64,000 nucleotides of DNA from contig CM076195.1 of NCBI GenBank assembly GCA_038277395.1, forward strand, positions 46,848,224 through 46,912,223, written 5' to 3'. The notes under the pieces are model-generated. The model ran no database searches and was not told the origin of the DNA. It saw only the letters and a program-made list of their open reading frames with translations. Below, piece after piece: positions 34,570 through 46,238 of this stretch; the stretch's first letter is position 1; the number at the start of each line of letters is the position of its first letter. The position numbers and the translations under genes were made by a program. This DNA comes from Dryocosmus kuriphilus (Eukaryota; Arthropoda; Insecta; Hymenoptera; Cynipidae).

Positions 34570-37366
34570 GCGTAAGTACTCCACCGTGAACTAATCCGAC
34601 TGAGGGCGCCACATCCGTTGAGGCCGAGTAAAGCATTGCAGCTTATAGGGAAAATTATTAAATATTATTAAAAAAATCCAATAATTCAAATGATTGAAAA
34701 TCCCAATTTTTTAAAAGACTAACTTGCTTCGTAAACAACATTTAAAAAATAACTATTTGTGTTTAAATGTACCTAAAAGATTGATTAAACAAAAAAAAAG
34801 AATTTGAAAAACAGTGTTCAGTAGTTTGTGCATTTATAGAGTTTGAATAATAAAAAGTTCAACTCATGAATAATAGAATATAAAAATATATATAATTTAT
34901 TAATTAAATAAACGATAATTTGTGGGTTTTACTAAACATTTTGATAATTAAAGTAAATTTGACTACATCGACTACGTCTTAAAAATGTTTTTTCTGAGTT
35001 CAAGAAGAATGTACATTCTTTTATTAAATATTTTCTAAAATTGAAACTTTTGGTACAGAAGAAGTGGAAGTAAATAAAGAAAACGCTTAATATCAACATA
35101 AAAAATATATATTCAAATATATATTCCTCGAATATTAATTTACATTTCATGCATGAACATTAAGAATACATATATTATAAATACATTTTTCTTTTAAAAC
35201 ATCTTTTATAAATACAACACATATTTAAAGCATGCAAATGTCGAGTAAAGCTTGGCTTTTTTCTTTTTGAGTCGACTAGTTTTTTAATTTGAGCCATTTC
35301 TTCTATGATAAATTAGCGCAATCTTATTTGTAGATAAAATTGTATAATAAAAGCTGAAATTTCTACCACGTTTTTGTACTTATATAAATAAACATCAAAA
35401 ATATAATATTTACTGCTGCAATAATGTTTCCCTGACCATCTTTCACTTCGCGAATCCTCACCATTTTCTCAGGATGAAAAGGCCTCACTTTACGCCATGC
35501 CCACTATTTGATTCAAAATCTTTCTTTGGTATGAATTTTTGCCAATTTTCAATATTTAGTGGATCATTTGGAACCGTAAAAATAGACACTTTTCCCCATT
35601 TTTTGGCGTTTTCAGTATTGTTTTCATTTTCTCCTTCTGTGTTTTGACAGTTTTGATTTCAGTCGCGATTTGATTGCAACTTAAGGCTGTTTGCCGAGGT
35701 GTAGAAAAATAGGTTAGAAATGTGATGTCGGTCAAATTCCTGTTGAATTCCGTCTGTTTTCGTATATACGACTTGTGTATTTTAAAGAGACACTTTGCAA
35801 AAAGATTTCCTCAACCCGGAAGGGGTTCACGGTTGTATGAGGTGCGCTTAGTATACAGTTTTCCGAAAAAAATAAAAATATCTGTGCTAAAATACGATAA
35901 TGGAAAAGTGTTGAAATGAGGAAAGTAGAGAAAGAGTTCCAATGGTTAGAAGGAGAAAACAATACCAGGGTAGTACTTGCAACCTGTAAATGATTATGTT
36001 AGGGACTGCAGAGACACTGCAACTGCATTCGCAGCAAGGAAGCACTTTTTTCTTTTCAGCGAATTTCCCATTGTGCGCAATACAACCATATTCCAGGTGA
36101 CAAACATTAAAAGTACAAAAACAGTTGTATGCAACAAGTGGGGTTATGACAGAATTTGATAGGTAACAGCGCTCGTCGCGCCAACTATAGCTGCCAAAAT
36201 GCTGTTGGTAATGTCGCACGCGACGGCGGGAATTTCAAATTTGAAATACAATAGCATGTTGTAAATATCAATGTAATATTGTTGTCTTGTGCAGAAATAT
36301 AATTTAATACTGAACAATACTTCAAAGCGACATTTTCAAATTATATTTCTGCACAAGATAACAATATTACATTGACATTCACACCATACCATTGTATTTT
36401 AACTTTGAAATTCCCGCCGTCGCGTGCGACATTACCAAAAGCATTTTGGCAGCTGTGGTTCGCGCGACGAGCGCTGTCACCTATGAAATTCTGTCATAAC
36501 CCCACTTGTTGCATACAATTATTTTTGTACTTTTAATGTTTTTCACATGGAATATGGTTGTATTGTGCACAATGAGAAATTCGCTGAAAAGAAAAAAGTG
36601 CTGCCTTGCCGCGAATGCAGTTGCAGTGTCTCTCCAGTCCATAACATAATCGTTTACAGGTTGTAAGTACTACTCAGGTATTGCTTTCTCCTTCTAACTA
36701 TTGGAACGCTTTCTCTACTTCCCCTCATTTCAACACTTTTCCATTATCGTATTTAAGCACAGATATTTTTACTTTTTTCGGAAAACTGTATACTAAGCGC
36801 ACCTCATACAACCGTGAACCCCTACCGGGTTGAAGAAATCTTTTTGCAAAGTGTCTCTTTAAAATACCTAAGTCTTATATACGAAAACAGATGGAATTCA
36901 ATGGTAATTTTAGCGACATTACAGTTTTTTTACACTTCGGCCAGCTGCCTTAAACCTGTCTTGCAAAAAGTTACTATACACACTTTCTCCTCATAGTTTC
37001 AGCGTTAAATTTTTTTTTAAACTTTCATTTAAAAATGCATTATTTCATCTACTTCACTAACAACACTAAACAGTTAATTAAATAAATCTTTCAGTTCTGT
37101 TCAAATTTACTATAAAGATAACCTGTTTTGCTTTAAGGAACTACGCACTTCTACCCAGAGTATCGGCATTAGGGCACAATTTTTCAAATAAATTTTATCA
37201 TATAAACGTCCAGTCTTTCACTAAAAGTAACAAACAGCACAAAAATTAAATTTAATAAATAAATCTTGCAATTTTGTTCACATTTCCCTATAAGCTTCAA
37301 TGATTTACTAGGCCTCAACGGATGTGGCGCCCTCAGTCGGATTAGTTCACGGTGGAGTACTTACGC
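34570..37366. mobile_element. Palindromic TIR element, about 2.8 kb
   Basis: The outermost 57 bp (34570-34626 and 37310-37366) are perfect inverted copies, beginning CGCGTAAGTACTCCACCG and including GACTGAGGGCGCCACATCC. The similarity continues inward for about 30 bp more (CTTATAGGGAAA). Inside lies a second, far larger palindrome (35680-36955, arms of about 600 bp, centre near 36300). No transposase is readable. The left tip lies 26 bp from the poly-C tract. Confidence 0.85.
35680..36955. repeat. Long palindrome inside the 34.6-37.4 kb element
   Basis: The left arm about 35680-36290 and right arm about 36315-36955 are near-identical inverted copies; for example, GGTTCACGGTTGTATGAGGT at 35826 reverses at 36800-36820, and GTCGCACGCGACGGCGGGAA reverses at 36412-36432. 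The arms hold short open frames (110 codons on the minus strand at 35887-36219, 65 on the plus strand at 35722) with a few cysteines but no domain I recognise. Confidence 0.9.
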
Positions 37367-37559
37367 GACGATCATTTTTCGAGCACTCGGATAGGGTTGA
37401 GTACAACTCTGAATATAGTTCCATTCCACATATGTGAGGTGTATACTAGGGCAGTGGTTTTCAAACTGTTTATGCCATTGTTTTTTTTTGTTTGGAGCGG
37501 TAGAACTGACACCCTACAATTTTTTCGCAATACCAGAACCCCAGCGCTAAACTTAGCCG

Positions 37560-38910
37560 CCCGATCGAGACACGAGCGGAATCCACTACAGCCTACAATT
37601 CTTAACCGATTTCTATGCTTTTTTTTAGAAATTCCCAGCATTAAATGCTTCAGAATGAGATTAAGCTGTATTTTTAAATTTCGTTTTGTGGGCTTAATTA
37701 TTTAAACAAATAGAAGGTAAAAATTGGACATTTTACCAATATTATTTTTTTCTCTAAATAAAAAAGAGAAATGAACATCAGAGTAGATACAATTAAGGAA
37801 CATAAATATGTTTAGCTTAAAATTTAACTCAATGGTTGTAAACAAATTTAATGAACAGTTACTTAAGTGCGGTGCTCAACCGTAGAGAAAACTTGTTTTC
37901 TAATAAAAGTGCCTAGATCTCCCTCAGGAATCATGTTCAGAATGGAAAATAACCATAAATAATAAACGGCTGTTGTTATAAACATTCTAATAAACAAATT
38001 GTAAATTTTTTTTTGATTTTGCCGATCTCACGTTTTTTTCTCATCAAATTACTTTCAGATCAACTCTGAATTACGATTTGTAATGATATAAAAATGTAAA
38101 CGTTAAATATTGTTATTGGTAATAAAATATTATAAACAAATATTAAATTTATCCTTTTTGTGATGGAAAAAATGATTTTTTTCTACTACATCATATTGCA
38201 GGTACCTCATTGGTAGTATTCTACCAAGAAACAATGACTAACTCACCAATAATATTGTTGATAACAATAAAAATTAAGAGTTGGTGACATACTTTCTTAG
38301 TAAATCACTACCATTGACCTACCTGTACATGATGTGGTAGAAAAAGTAATTTTTTTCCTGTTACAAAAAGGATAAATTGAATATTTTTTATAATATTGTT
38401 ATTAACAATAAAAATATTTAAAGGGTACATTTTTCTATGATTAGGAATTATCGTGAGGTCGGCAAAATAAAAAAATTTACAATTCTTTTATTAGAATGTT
38501 TATAACAATAGAAGTTGGTTATTTATGGTTATTTTTCATTCTGAACATGACACCTGAGGACGATATAGGCACTTTTACTTGAAAACAAGTTTTTTTCTAC
38601 GTTTGAGCACCGCATTTGAATAGTTTGTTATAAAATTTGTTTATAACAATTGAGTTGAATCTTAAACTAAATATTTATGTTCCTGAAGTGTATCTACTTT
38701 GACTCTGATACATAACGAGTTAATTTCACTTTTTTCTTCACAGAAAAATAATAATATTGGTAAAATGTCTAATTTTTACCTTCTGTTTGTTTAAATAATT
38801 GAGTCCACAGAACGAAATTCAAAAATCCGGCTTAATCTCGTTCTGAAGCATTTCTTTAAAAAAACATCAAAATCGTTTAAGAATTGTAGGCTATAGTGGA
38901 TTATGAATCG
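37560..38910. mobile_element. Second long palindromic repeat, about 1.35 kb
   Basis: Left arm 37560-38190 and right arm 38320-38910 are diverged inverted copies; TAAGAATTGTAGGCT near the outer ends and TTTACCTTCT / AGAAGGTAAA near 37713 and 38775 illustrate this. The centre, near 38250, is AT-rich. There is no coding potential. Confidence 0.75.
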
Positions 38911-39521
38911 TAAGTTCACGATCTGGGCCACTGTGGGACAGTTGCTTGGCTCGCGTGGTCCTTCCATTGTTAGAAGATTAGAGCCGGTTGAGAAAAAATA
39001 GGATTTGGTAAAATACTAATAAATCAAATTTCTAACTAACGAAGGACATTCAGAGTTTTTTTCAGTATGTTATTTGTGTTTCCATCTACCAAGAGCCTTA
39101 AATATGTAAGTCGGCTTCTATTTTTTGGTCCTTGTAAACACCCTAATAGTCTAATTTGACATAGTTTTAGTTAAGACTGGTTGTAAAATAAACTTCTAAA
39201 AAATTGTTTATTGCGACGTGAATTTCTGAAAAGTTTACAACTTGCTGAAAAAAACTGATTTTTAGGCTAAGATATGTAAGAAAAGTATCATTTTCTTTTC
39301 TCTATTTAATCTACCTTTTCGCTGACACAAGTTTTAGGCTGATTTTAATGACCGAAATTTCTCAATTATTTCACAAAAGATATTTATTTGTTCAATGATA
39401 ATTTTGCCGGGTAACTTCGGACGGTGCGTCTATACAAAACAAGGCAGTACAATAATATAATGTGCCAAAAAGCACACTAAGCGACCACATGCGAACGTCG
39501 ACCAGTAGACAAATTTGCAAA
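38911..39521. other. No recognisable gene
   Basis: AT-rich sequence between the palindrome and the PLE. It does not continue the envelope gene that the PLE abuts, nor any LTR I can match. Confidence 0.5.
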
Positions 39522-40612
39522 CCTAAAGATTTATTATCCCCCTCCTGGGCATGATGTAGCAATCACTAGTATTGTTTTTATATTATAAGGTTTTTTAACC
39601 GCATTATCGTGAACTCCATGCCCAGGAGTGAGGTTAATTGTCACAGCATGATATAATTGCTAACCTCAAAAAAGGAACGGCGCTGTAGTCTACAATATTT
39701 TGGCGGTAGAATTTTGATTTTTAAAATTTAAGTTAACTTTACATTATTGGTCATTAAAATTAAATTTCGATATATTTCGCTGAGACATTCAATATCTGAT
39801 CGTCTATTAACAGAATTTCATGTTTTACAATATGGTACATTTCTTTAAATATGCGTTTTTTGAAATTTGTCTCTGTACTTAACAATTTAGCATCAGAGAA
39901 CTGAAAAATGTGATCCATTGTATGTGCATGTTCGACTAAAGCTGTGCTCCTCGAGTCTTTCTTACAATCATTTATATGTTCACGTAATCTGTCTTTGAAA
40001 TAACGTTTAGTTTGACCTATGTAAACTTTATCACAGCCGCACGGAATGGAATAAATAATGTTAGTCTTTAATTCAAAAGGTATTACGTCTTTATTTTTGG
40101 AGAAACATCTGTAAGGATCTTTTTCGTATTTAAAAATTAATTTAATATTAAATTCTTTAAAAATTTTAGTGTAAGAACGTACGAATTCATTTATGTATGG
40201 TAAAACAATAATGTTATTCAAATCTATGGTGTTATTTTGGTTTTCAGTAGTGAAAATGTCATTGTTATTATTATCTATCTTGTCTAACCTTTTTGTGATA
40301 TATTTTTCAATAAATTTCTTTGGATAGTTATTGGAAATCAAAGTGTTTTTTACTAGTTTAATATTATTATTTCTGAATTTTATATCTGACAATGTGATTG
40401 CTCTGTCTACTAGACTGTTAATTACGGAAATCTTGTCTTTAATTGCAATATTTGAGTTGAAATTTATATATCTACCTGACCATGAATCTTTCCTATACCA
40501 ATTGGTGCAAATCGAGTTGTTCAGTCTCATAATACTAACATCTAAGAAATTAATTTTATTATCATTCTCTAATTCTATTGTAAATTGTAGTCTATGGTGG
40601 AAACACATTCTT
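39522..40612 (-). mobile_element. Penelope-like element, 3' part (PLE-1)
   Basis: A 5'-truncated PLE on the minus strand, running from just after the RT catalytic box to the 3' untranslated region. Its 3' region contains two nested inverted repeats (CCTGGGCATG with CATGCCCAGG, and GAGGTTA with TAACCTC). It joins the envelope pseudogene at 40612. The same sequence recurs at 54004-55160 at about 97% identity. Confidence 0.9.
39760..40608 (-). pseudogene. PLE-1 RT C-terminus plus GIY-YIG endonuclease
   Basis: 282 open codons. The N-terminal part carries the PLE RT end motif KINFLDVSIMRL and YRKDSWSGRYINF. The C-terminal part is a GIY-YIG endonuclease: IIYSIPCGCDKVYIGQTKRY (the G-x-Y ... Y-I-G core with the CxC pair of PLEs), then FKDRLREH (catalytic Arg region) and ALVEHAHTMDHIF. 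The catalytic half of the RT is missing, so this is a truncated copy. PLEs use the endonuclease for target-primed insertion. Confidence 0.9.
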
Positions 40613-42110
40613 CAGTTTTGCTCAACAATGTGATCCCACTTAAGGTGGTAGTTTTTGATTTTACTGTGCATCCATTTCCTATTCGTAGTAATCCTGATCC
40701 ATTTATATATCCTCTTTCAGATTTTCCTTTTAGGCAAGTGATGCTTATGAGTTGATTTTCATTTGTTGAAAACAACCAGGCTTGAAGTGAAGGTATTTGT
40801 GTCCAGAATGTTTCATCGTGTAAGTTAGTTCTTATATCGCACCTGGAAAACATTTCCGCAGAGGGTTTGAGTAACATTTCAGTTTCACATGTTGGATTAG
40901 TTGCAGTTGAATATATAGGTTGGTTTGACTCGCAAATAATATGATTTATGGTTCTTATGCATGAATCATAATATTCCAGACTCGATAAGAAGTAATTTTT
41001 ATCATCAACTGATAAGGCTATATATGGTTCTCTTGGCAATATATAGGCTGCTCCTGTAATATTTTCGATTAGTTTTTGATGCACTGGATAGGGATGCATT
41101 TTATATAATTGATATTTTGTTCTCTCCAATAAGGGTATGTCGATGGACAATAACAATCTCTTCCTGAGTGATAAGCTATATCTGCCTTTCCTATTTCTTG
41201 TAGACTTTCAGCTCTGGCGTATGCACTTGGAATAGGAAATTCTTGGGCACTTGCGTCGTTATGAATGTCTGTAATAATTTCTTGAAGTTGAATATTGGTG
41301 ATCAATGATGGATGAATTTTTCTCAGCCTGGCACTTATTAATATATCAGTAAAATGTGATATTGTGTCCAGCAAGTGATTAAAATTTTCCTCCATATGAA
41401 CTGTCCACTGTCTCAGATAATTTTGGTACAATAGGTCATTTATAGCTTTCTCTTGTATCTCAGAATTTTTGATAGTATTATTTAATAAATTTTTGATTAA
41501 TTTGATTTCAGCTGTTCTCGAATTTATTTCATTATGAATATCTTGAATTTCGGCCTTAACTACATGGGTTTGTTGTCTTAAAATTTTACTTAGATTATCT
41601 TGTCTATAGTAAATTTCGTTGATAGAATTTGTGTATTCTTCACCGTCTTCTGTAGTCATGAGTCCAACTATAGGTCCTAGAACAGATCCTATGAACCCTA
41701 ACATCGGAACTCTGCGTTTTTGCATAGTCCTGGGTTGTGTGTTAGCTTCAGGTTCATAGCTCTTGATTTCTGAGAGTATTCGCTGTAGGTCGTCATATTT
41801 TGTTTTAATTTTGTCGAGCTTCGTTGTCAGGGTGTCCGATTCCACTTCGTGACGGCAATCCTCCTTTCTTAACTTTTGCAGACAGCTTCTATAATTTTCA
41901 CGGATGTCGTTCTGGATTGAATCAAAGTGGAGATGTTGACTGAAGTTTCCGATGTCCAAAAATATCACGATCCTCCAATAAGTTTGAGTGAGTCTCATCG
42001 GTTCCAATTTTTCGTAGAATATTCCGGAATTCATCTCTAGGGGCTGGATTTCGTACTGCGATTGACTTCCTAGGACAATAGGGAGTGAAAGAAATAAAAT
42101 TCACCTCCAT
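40613..42110 (-). pseudogene. F-type envelope gene of the endogenous Gypsy (env), truncated
   Basis: Two long minus-strand frames (41069-42034, 40575-41156) in different phases encode an envelope-like protein of the baculovirus F/errantivirus type. A basic KRR site, the usual place for furin cleavage, is followed by a glycine-rich hydrophobic stretch GFIGSVLGPIVGLMT and then long heptad-rich helices (about 41400-41640). Several cysteines follow in the second frame. The frame breaks near 41100-41156 and the C-terminus, including the membrane anchor, is cut off at the PLE junction (40612). A possible splice-type start lies near 42110. It cannot make a working envelope. Confidence 0.8.
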
Positions 42111-42442
42111 GCTAATGGATTGATCTGCTTCATCTGTACATAGAAAATTATTTTAGAAAAGTTTTAAAATTCGTCGTAGCCTTTCAGAAAGAGGAAGAGT
42201 CGAAGGCAACCTCCAATTCATCTTCCTTCTTTTTTTTTTGTTTTTGTTTTATTACTTTCTTTTATTCTCTCTTCGTCTTTCTTAAAAGGCAATTTTATTA
42301 CAATATATACAAAGGTTATGGTTATATGTAGTAATTTTATACAATCTAGATTTATACAAAATTTAGATTATAATAGTCCCCTTATATATGATTACATAAA
42401 ATTTCTTGGTGGATTTGAAATTCTTGTTTTGCTCATTCTTCT

Positions 42443-42969
42443 TTAATTTTCGATATCCTGCTCTCGAAGGCGTTTATTTCTTTTAACTTTTTTATCACAA
42501 TCTTTTAGGACATGTCCCCTCAAGTAACAATACTCACAACAATTCCCCCATTTGTACAGTTTTATGAGTACTTTAGAGTCATTGTCGAGACAGGTAACAC
42601 ACGTGTCCTCTTTGTTGTTATCAGTGCATCTTTCTTCACTAAAGAAATAAACCTCCTCAAGCTCTTGCAGGATTTTTCTAGCTGCAGAATGCTCTGCAGT
42701 TTTTATTTTTGATTCATTATTGCTATCCTGCATAAATATGTTTCCACGCTTTTCATCCTTCGTTACGCATTTCACCACGAAGCTCCTGTTATGTGGGGGG
42801 CCCGTGACTCTATGCAGGTGAAAAGCGGTTTAGTCAGGTCGTATTCGGCCGTCAATTCCTTCAAAGGTCCTTTCGTGAATTTTAATTCAGTAGTGTTTCC
42901 TTTTGGTCGGAGGGTCGAAGCGACGACCTCTCCTTTAGGGAATCTAGTCTTGATTATTGATCCTTCCAT
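42443..42969 (-). pseudogene. Accessory ORF between pol and env: dsRBD-like fold plus CCHC knuckle
   Basis: The first frame, 42969-42772 (66 codons), starts 40 bp after the integrase stop. The second, 42778-42443 (111 codons), is one base out of phase and overlaps its end. Across the two lie a first helix PLKELTAEYD, then APHITGA in the position of the conserved G/A-P-x-H turn of double-stranded-RNA-binding domains, a strand V-V-K-C-V-T, and a final basic/alanine-rich helix KTAEHSAARKILQEL. Residues 81-94 of the second frame form C-x2-C-x4-H-x4-C (CEYCYLRGHVLKDC), a zinc knuckle. The gag of this element has no knuckle. Function is not known; an RNA-binding role, including hiding dsRNA, is inference. 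The single-base break inactivates it. It is not a typical gypsy gene. Confidence 0.65.
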
Positions 42970-43008
42970 TCTGTAATTTTAAAATTGTGTTAATAAAATT
43001 TGCAATTT

Positions 43009-45153
43009 TTATTCGTAGGCAATTTTTAACTTGTCTACATGTTTTTGAAAACTTCTTCCGTCAGTGGTTTCTAAGATTGCAGTATGTTTGTCTAGTAAGT
43101 CTGTGATTGTGTAAGGGCCATGACTTTTATTATCGAGTTTATTAAATTTTGTTTCTTTTGTTACATAAACTTTGTCTCCTACTTTTCCATGAAAGGTGTT
43201 TAATTTTCGGTCATAGAGAGCTTTGGATTTTTGCTTTGCATGAATTAGATTTTTCGCTGCTATATCCTTGGCTTCGGATAGTCGCGTTATTAACTCTTTA
43301 AGGTAGGAACCGTAAGTTTGCAGTTTTTCTTCCGTTGGAAATGAACTGGGAGTGCGCGCAATCTTTCCGAATACTAATTCAAAAGGGGTGAATTTTGTTG
43401 CTTCGTGTATTGACGTATTGTAGGAAAACATTGAAAATGGTAACAATTTATCCCAATCATCATAGTAATCGACATAAGATCTGATATAATCAATTAACAC
43501 GGCATGACTTCTTTCCAAAGAGCCATTCGACTGAGGTCGATAACCTGATGTCGTAATTTGTTTGATTCCAAATATTTTGGGCAGATTCGCGAGAAGGGTT
43601 CCTATGAAGTTGCTTCCTCGGTCGGTCAATATGGCTTTTGGAGCGCCATATATTGAAATTAAATTTTTGGCTATAGCGTGTGCGATAGTAATAGCTGTAA
43701 TGTCAGGTATTGCAACTGCTATACAATACTTAGTTAGATTGTCTTGCATAGTCAGGATATGTCGATTTCCATCAGGAGTGATGGGAAGAGGTCCTACTGT
43801 ATCGAGGGATACCTTGTCGAACGCATCTAGCGGTGTATCTTTGATGATCATGGGTTCGTGGGTCCTTGCCCGTATTATTTTTTGTTCTTGACATGTTTTA
43901 CATTTTCTTACGAATTCAGGAATTTGTTCTTTCATTCCTGGCCACATGTATCGTTCACGTATTCTTCCGTATGTTTTATTGCATCCCTTATGACCTCCTA
44001 CCTTACTTCGATGATTCTCGATTATTATCTCTTCTCTATATTTCTCAGGGGGTATACGCACACTTCCATAGCACATCGTTATCTCAATGCCACTATTTTT
44101 AAAAGCTTCTCTCAATGTATTCAGAAATCTGCCTTCAGGCATTGATTCCGTCAAGTCCCCTTGTTTTGAGATTCTGAAATTTTTAACATCTTCTCTTGCT
44201 AGAGCCACTTTCAGATTGTGTAGTCCAATTCTTAAATTTTCCTTTTGTAGTTCGTCAAAGTGATTTTGTTTTATAATCACTGTATAGATTTTGTCATTCC
44301 CTCGAGGAGTTACCAGGACTTGACCTAGTTTAGGACATGGTCTTTTTATTTCTCTTGGGTCAATTGCCTTTATGTCTATCAATAGTCGCCCTATAGGGGT
44401 GGTGAATTCACAATCTTCTGAAAGAAAATGAACATAATTTCCCCTTAGGTAGGTTAGGTTATTTCTGGAACTCTGTATTTTAGATTTCTTTTCTGCCTGC
44501 AAGAACTGCGTAATTTCTTCAGGCGCTAGTTCTGGGACGACAGTGATGTGTGTATGCGTATGGTCGGCTCGTGGTCTTATTACTTTTGAAGCGAGAGTAG
44601 AATCTGTGTCCAGTGAATCCGTTCTCACTTGACTCGGTTCTTTATTATCGTTGAATTTCATGGTTGTTAGGTCTTCCTCATGATCAGTTTTTTTTTTCAT
44701 TTGTTGAAAGGGGGTTGATAACCCTTGTGTTAATCCGTAATCCGATTGGCGTATTGAAGATGGAACATCGGATGTAGAGGGAGTGTGTGGATGATCAGCG
44801 AAAGTCACACTTTTTCGAGTCCTTGTTTCCGGATAAATCTCCTTAGGAGGAGAAATCTCGTCCTGTAAACAGGATTCTGAGCTGTGACTTCCTTCCTTAG
44901 CCATTAATTCTTCTAATTGAGATTTTCTCAATTCCTCTTCTGCTTTGTGTATCTTGGAATCTATCCTTTTGACGAATTCTGTTTCGCTATCAGGCTCTAG
45001 CTCTTCTATTGAGTGAAGGACCTCTGGATCCTCTTCTCTTTCTGATATGGCCGTCACTTCACGTGATTTATTTCTTCCTTCTGCCATTGCTTCCTCCACC
45101 CAGTCTTTATGAGTTATCAACGATTTATTAAAACGAGATAAAGAATTCGACAA
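43009..45153 (-). pseudogene. Integrase of the env-bearing Gypsy (Gypsy-2)
   Basis: 714 open codons, the longest ORF in the window. The N-terminal 330 residues are a charged Ser/Glu-rich linker (a phospho-target-like composition). Then comes an HHCC zinc domain (HRSKVGGHKGC, then CKTCQEQK). The catalytic core follows with SLDTVGPLP (first Asp), AILTDRGSNF (second Asp) and RPQSNGSLERSH (Glu), and a C-terminal GPY/F-type domain (SHGPYTITDLL). All three catalytic residues are present. This frame is cut off from the RT/RNase H frame by a frameshift near 45240. Confidence 0.92.
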
Positions 45154-45242
45154 TTCTTTTCTGGTTATTCTTGATTGGCTTGTTTCCTTGCCTTCCTCGT
45201 CTGATGTACTTTCTTCACTATCACTTTGTGGAGGGCTTATAA

Positions 45243-46238
45243 CTATGACGTTCCCTTTTTCTTTTTGATCTGTTTGTTCTTCTTGAATTTCTTGTTCCTG
45301 AAATAATTCCTGAAATTTCCAGTAGCTGTTGCTGGTGCGCTTTTTGGTGTATAAACTGGCGGGAATTCTGCCAAGGGTACTTCCAGACTAGGTAAGGTAC
45401 TTCTGCTTTTCCGGAGTATGGGAGGTACAGGTTTATCTATCTCAGTTGAGCTGTTTTCTGAATCTGAGCTGGTCTCTTGATAGTTGGGCCGCATTTTCTT
45501 TTCTTCCATTCTCCGACGGAGTAATCGTTTACTTATAGTGCTTTGATTTAAGTTGCTGGTTGATTCACTAGATGAAGACTGTGTTTGGCTTTCTAAATGA
45601 AACTTGGGAATTCTTGATTTTAATATTCCTGAAGTGGATAGTTTAGAAGCAGGGTCTTTAGCTAGAGTCTTTTTTGTTGCAATTATTGTGGGTTTATTTA
45701 TTTTCTGATTGATCTTAGTTGGCACCTTTTCCTTAACTTGTTGAGTATGCATTGGAAGCAATCTGGGTGAGTCCTCATTTTTCTTGATTATACTTTCGTC
45801 TGAGGGATTTTCCGCTATAGGGTTCCGGGAAAGTGCATCGGCATTGGTGTTCAATTTCCCAGGCTTGTACTTAAAAGTATACTCATAGTCTCTTAATTTT
45901 AATCGCCATCGATTCAGTCTTTGACCAGGATCCTTCACTGTATCTATCCACCTTAAAGGTTCATGGTCGCTAACCAGTGTGAATTCTCTTCCATAGATGT
46001 ATGGACGATACTGGTGTACTTCATATAGAACGGCTAAACACTCCTTTTCCGTAGTGGAATAGTTGCACTCTGCATTGTTTAAGACGTGGGAGAAATATGA
46101 AATTGGAAGATCTATCCCATCCTTTTCTTGGCTCAGTACTGCACCAACTGCATATCCAGAGGCGTCAGTAGTTATAGTAAAAGGTTTATTGTAATCTGGG
46201 TATTCTAGAATAGGACCTTCGCATAAGGCCTGCCTTCA
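45243..46238 (-). pseudogene. RNase H and linker of Gypsy-2
   Basis: Continuous minus-strand frame with RNase H motifs TTDASGYAVGAVL (first Asp), STTEKECLAVLYEV (Glu) and LVSDHEPLRW (Asp), ending with KPGKLNTNADALSR. A long polar linker leads toward the integrase. The only break ahead of it is a TGA at 46236-46238 that separates it from the RT in the same frame. Confidence 0.85.

Noticed and set aside
35722..36219. Possible THAP or zinc-finger fragment in the palindrome arms
   Set aside because: A few cysteines are present, but the spacing fits no zinc-finger class I can name; kept only as short unassigned ORFs.
37451..37475. hAT-like tip CAGTGGTTTTCAAACTG
   Set aside because: No matching inverted tip or 8-bp duplication was found on the other side of the 37.5-38.9 kb palindrome.
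43562..44145. Plus-strand ORFs of about 100 codons under the integrase
   Set aside because: Antisense shadows of the strongly supported integrase frame.
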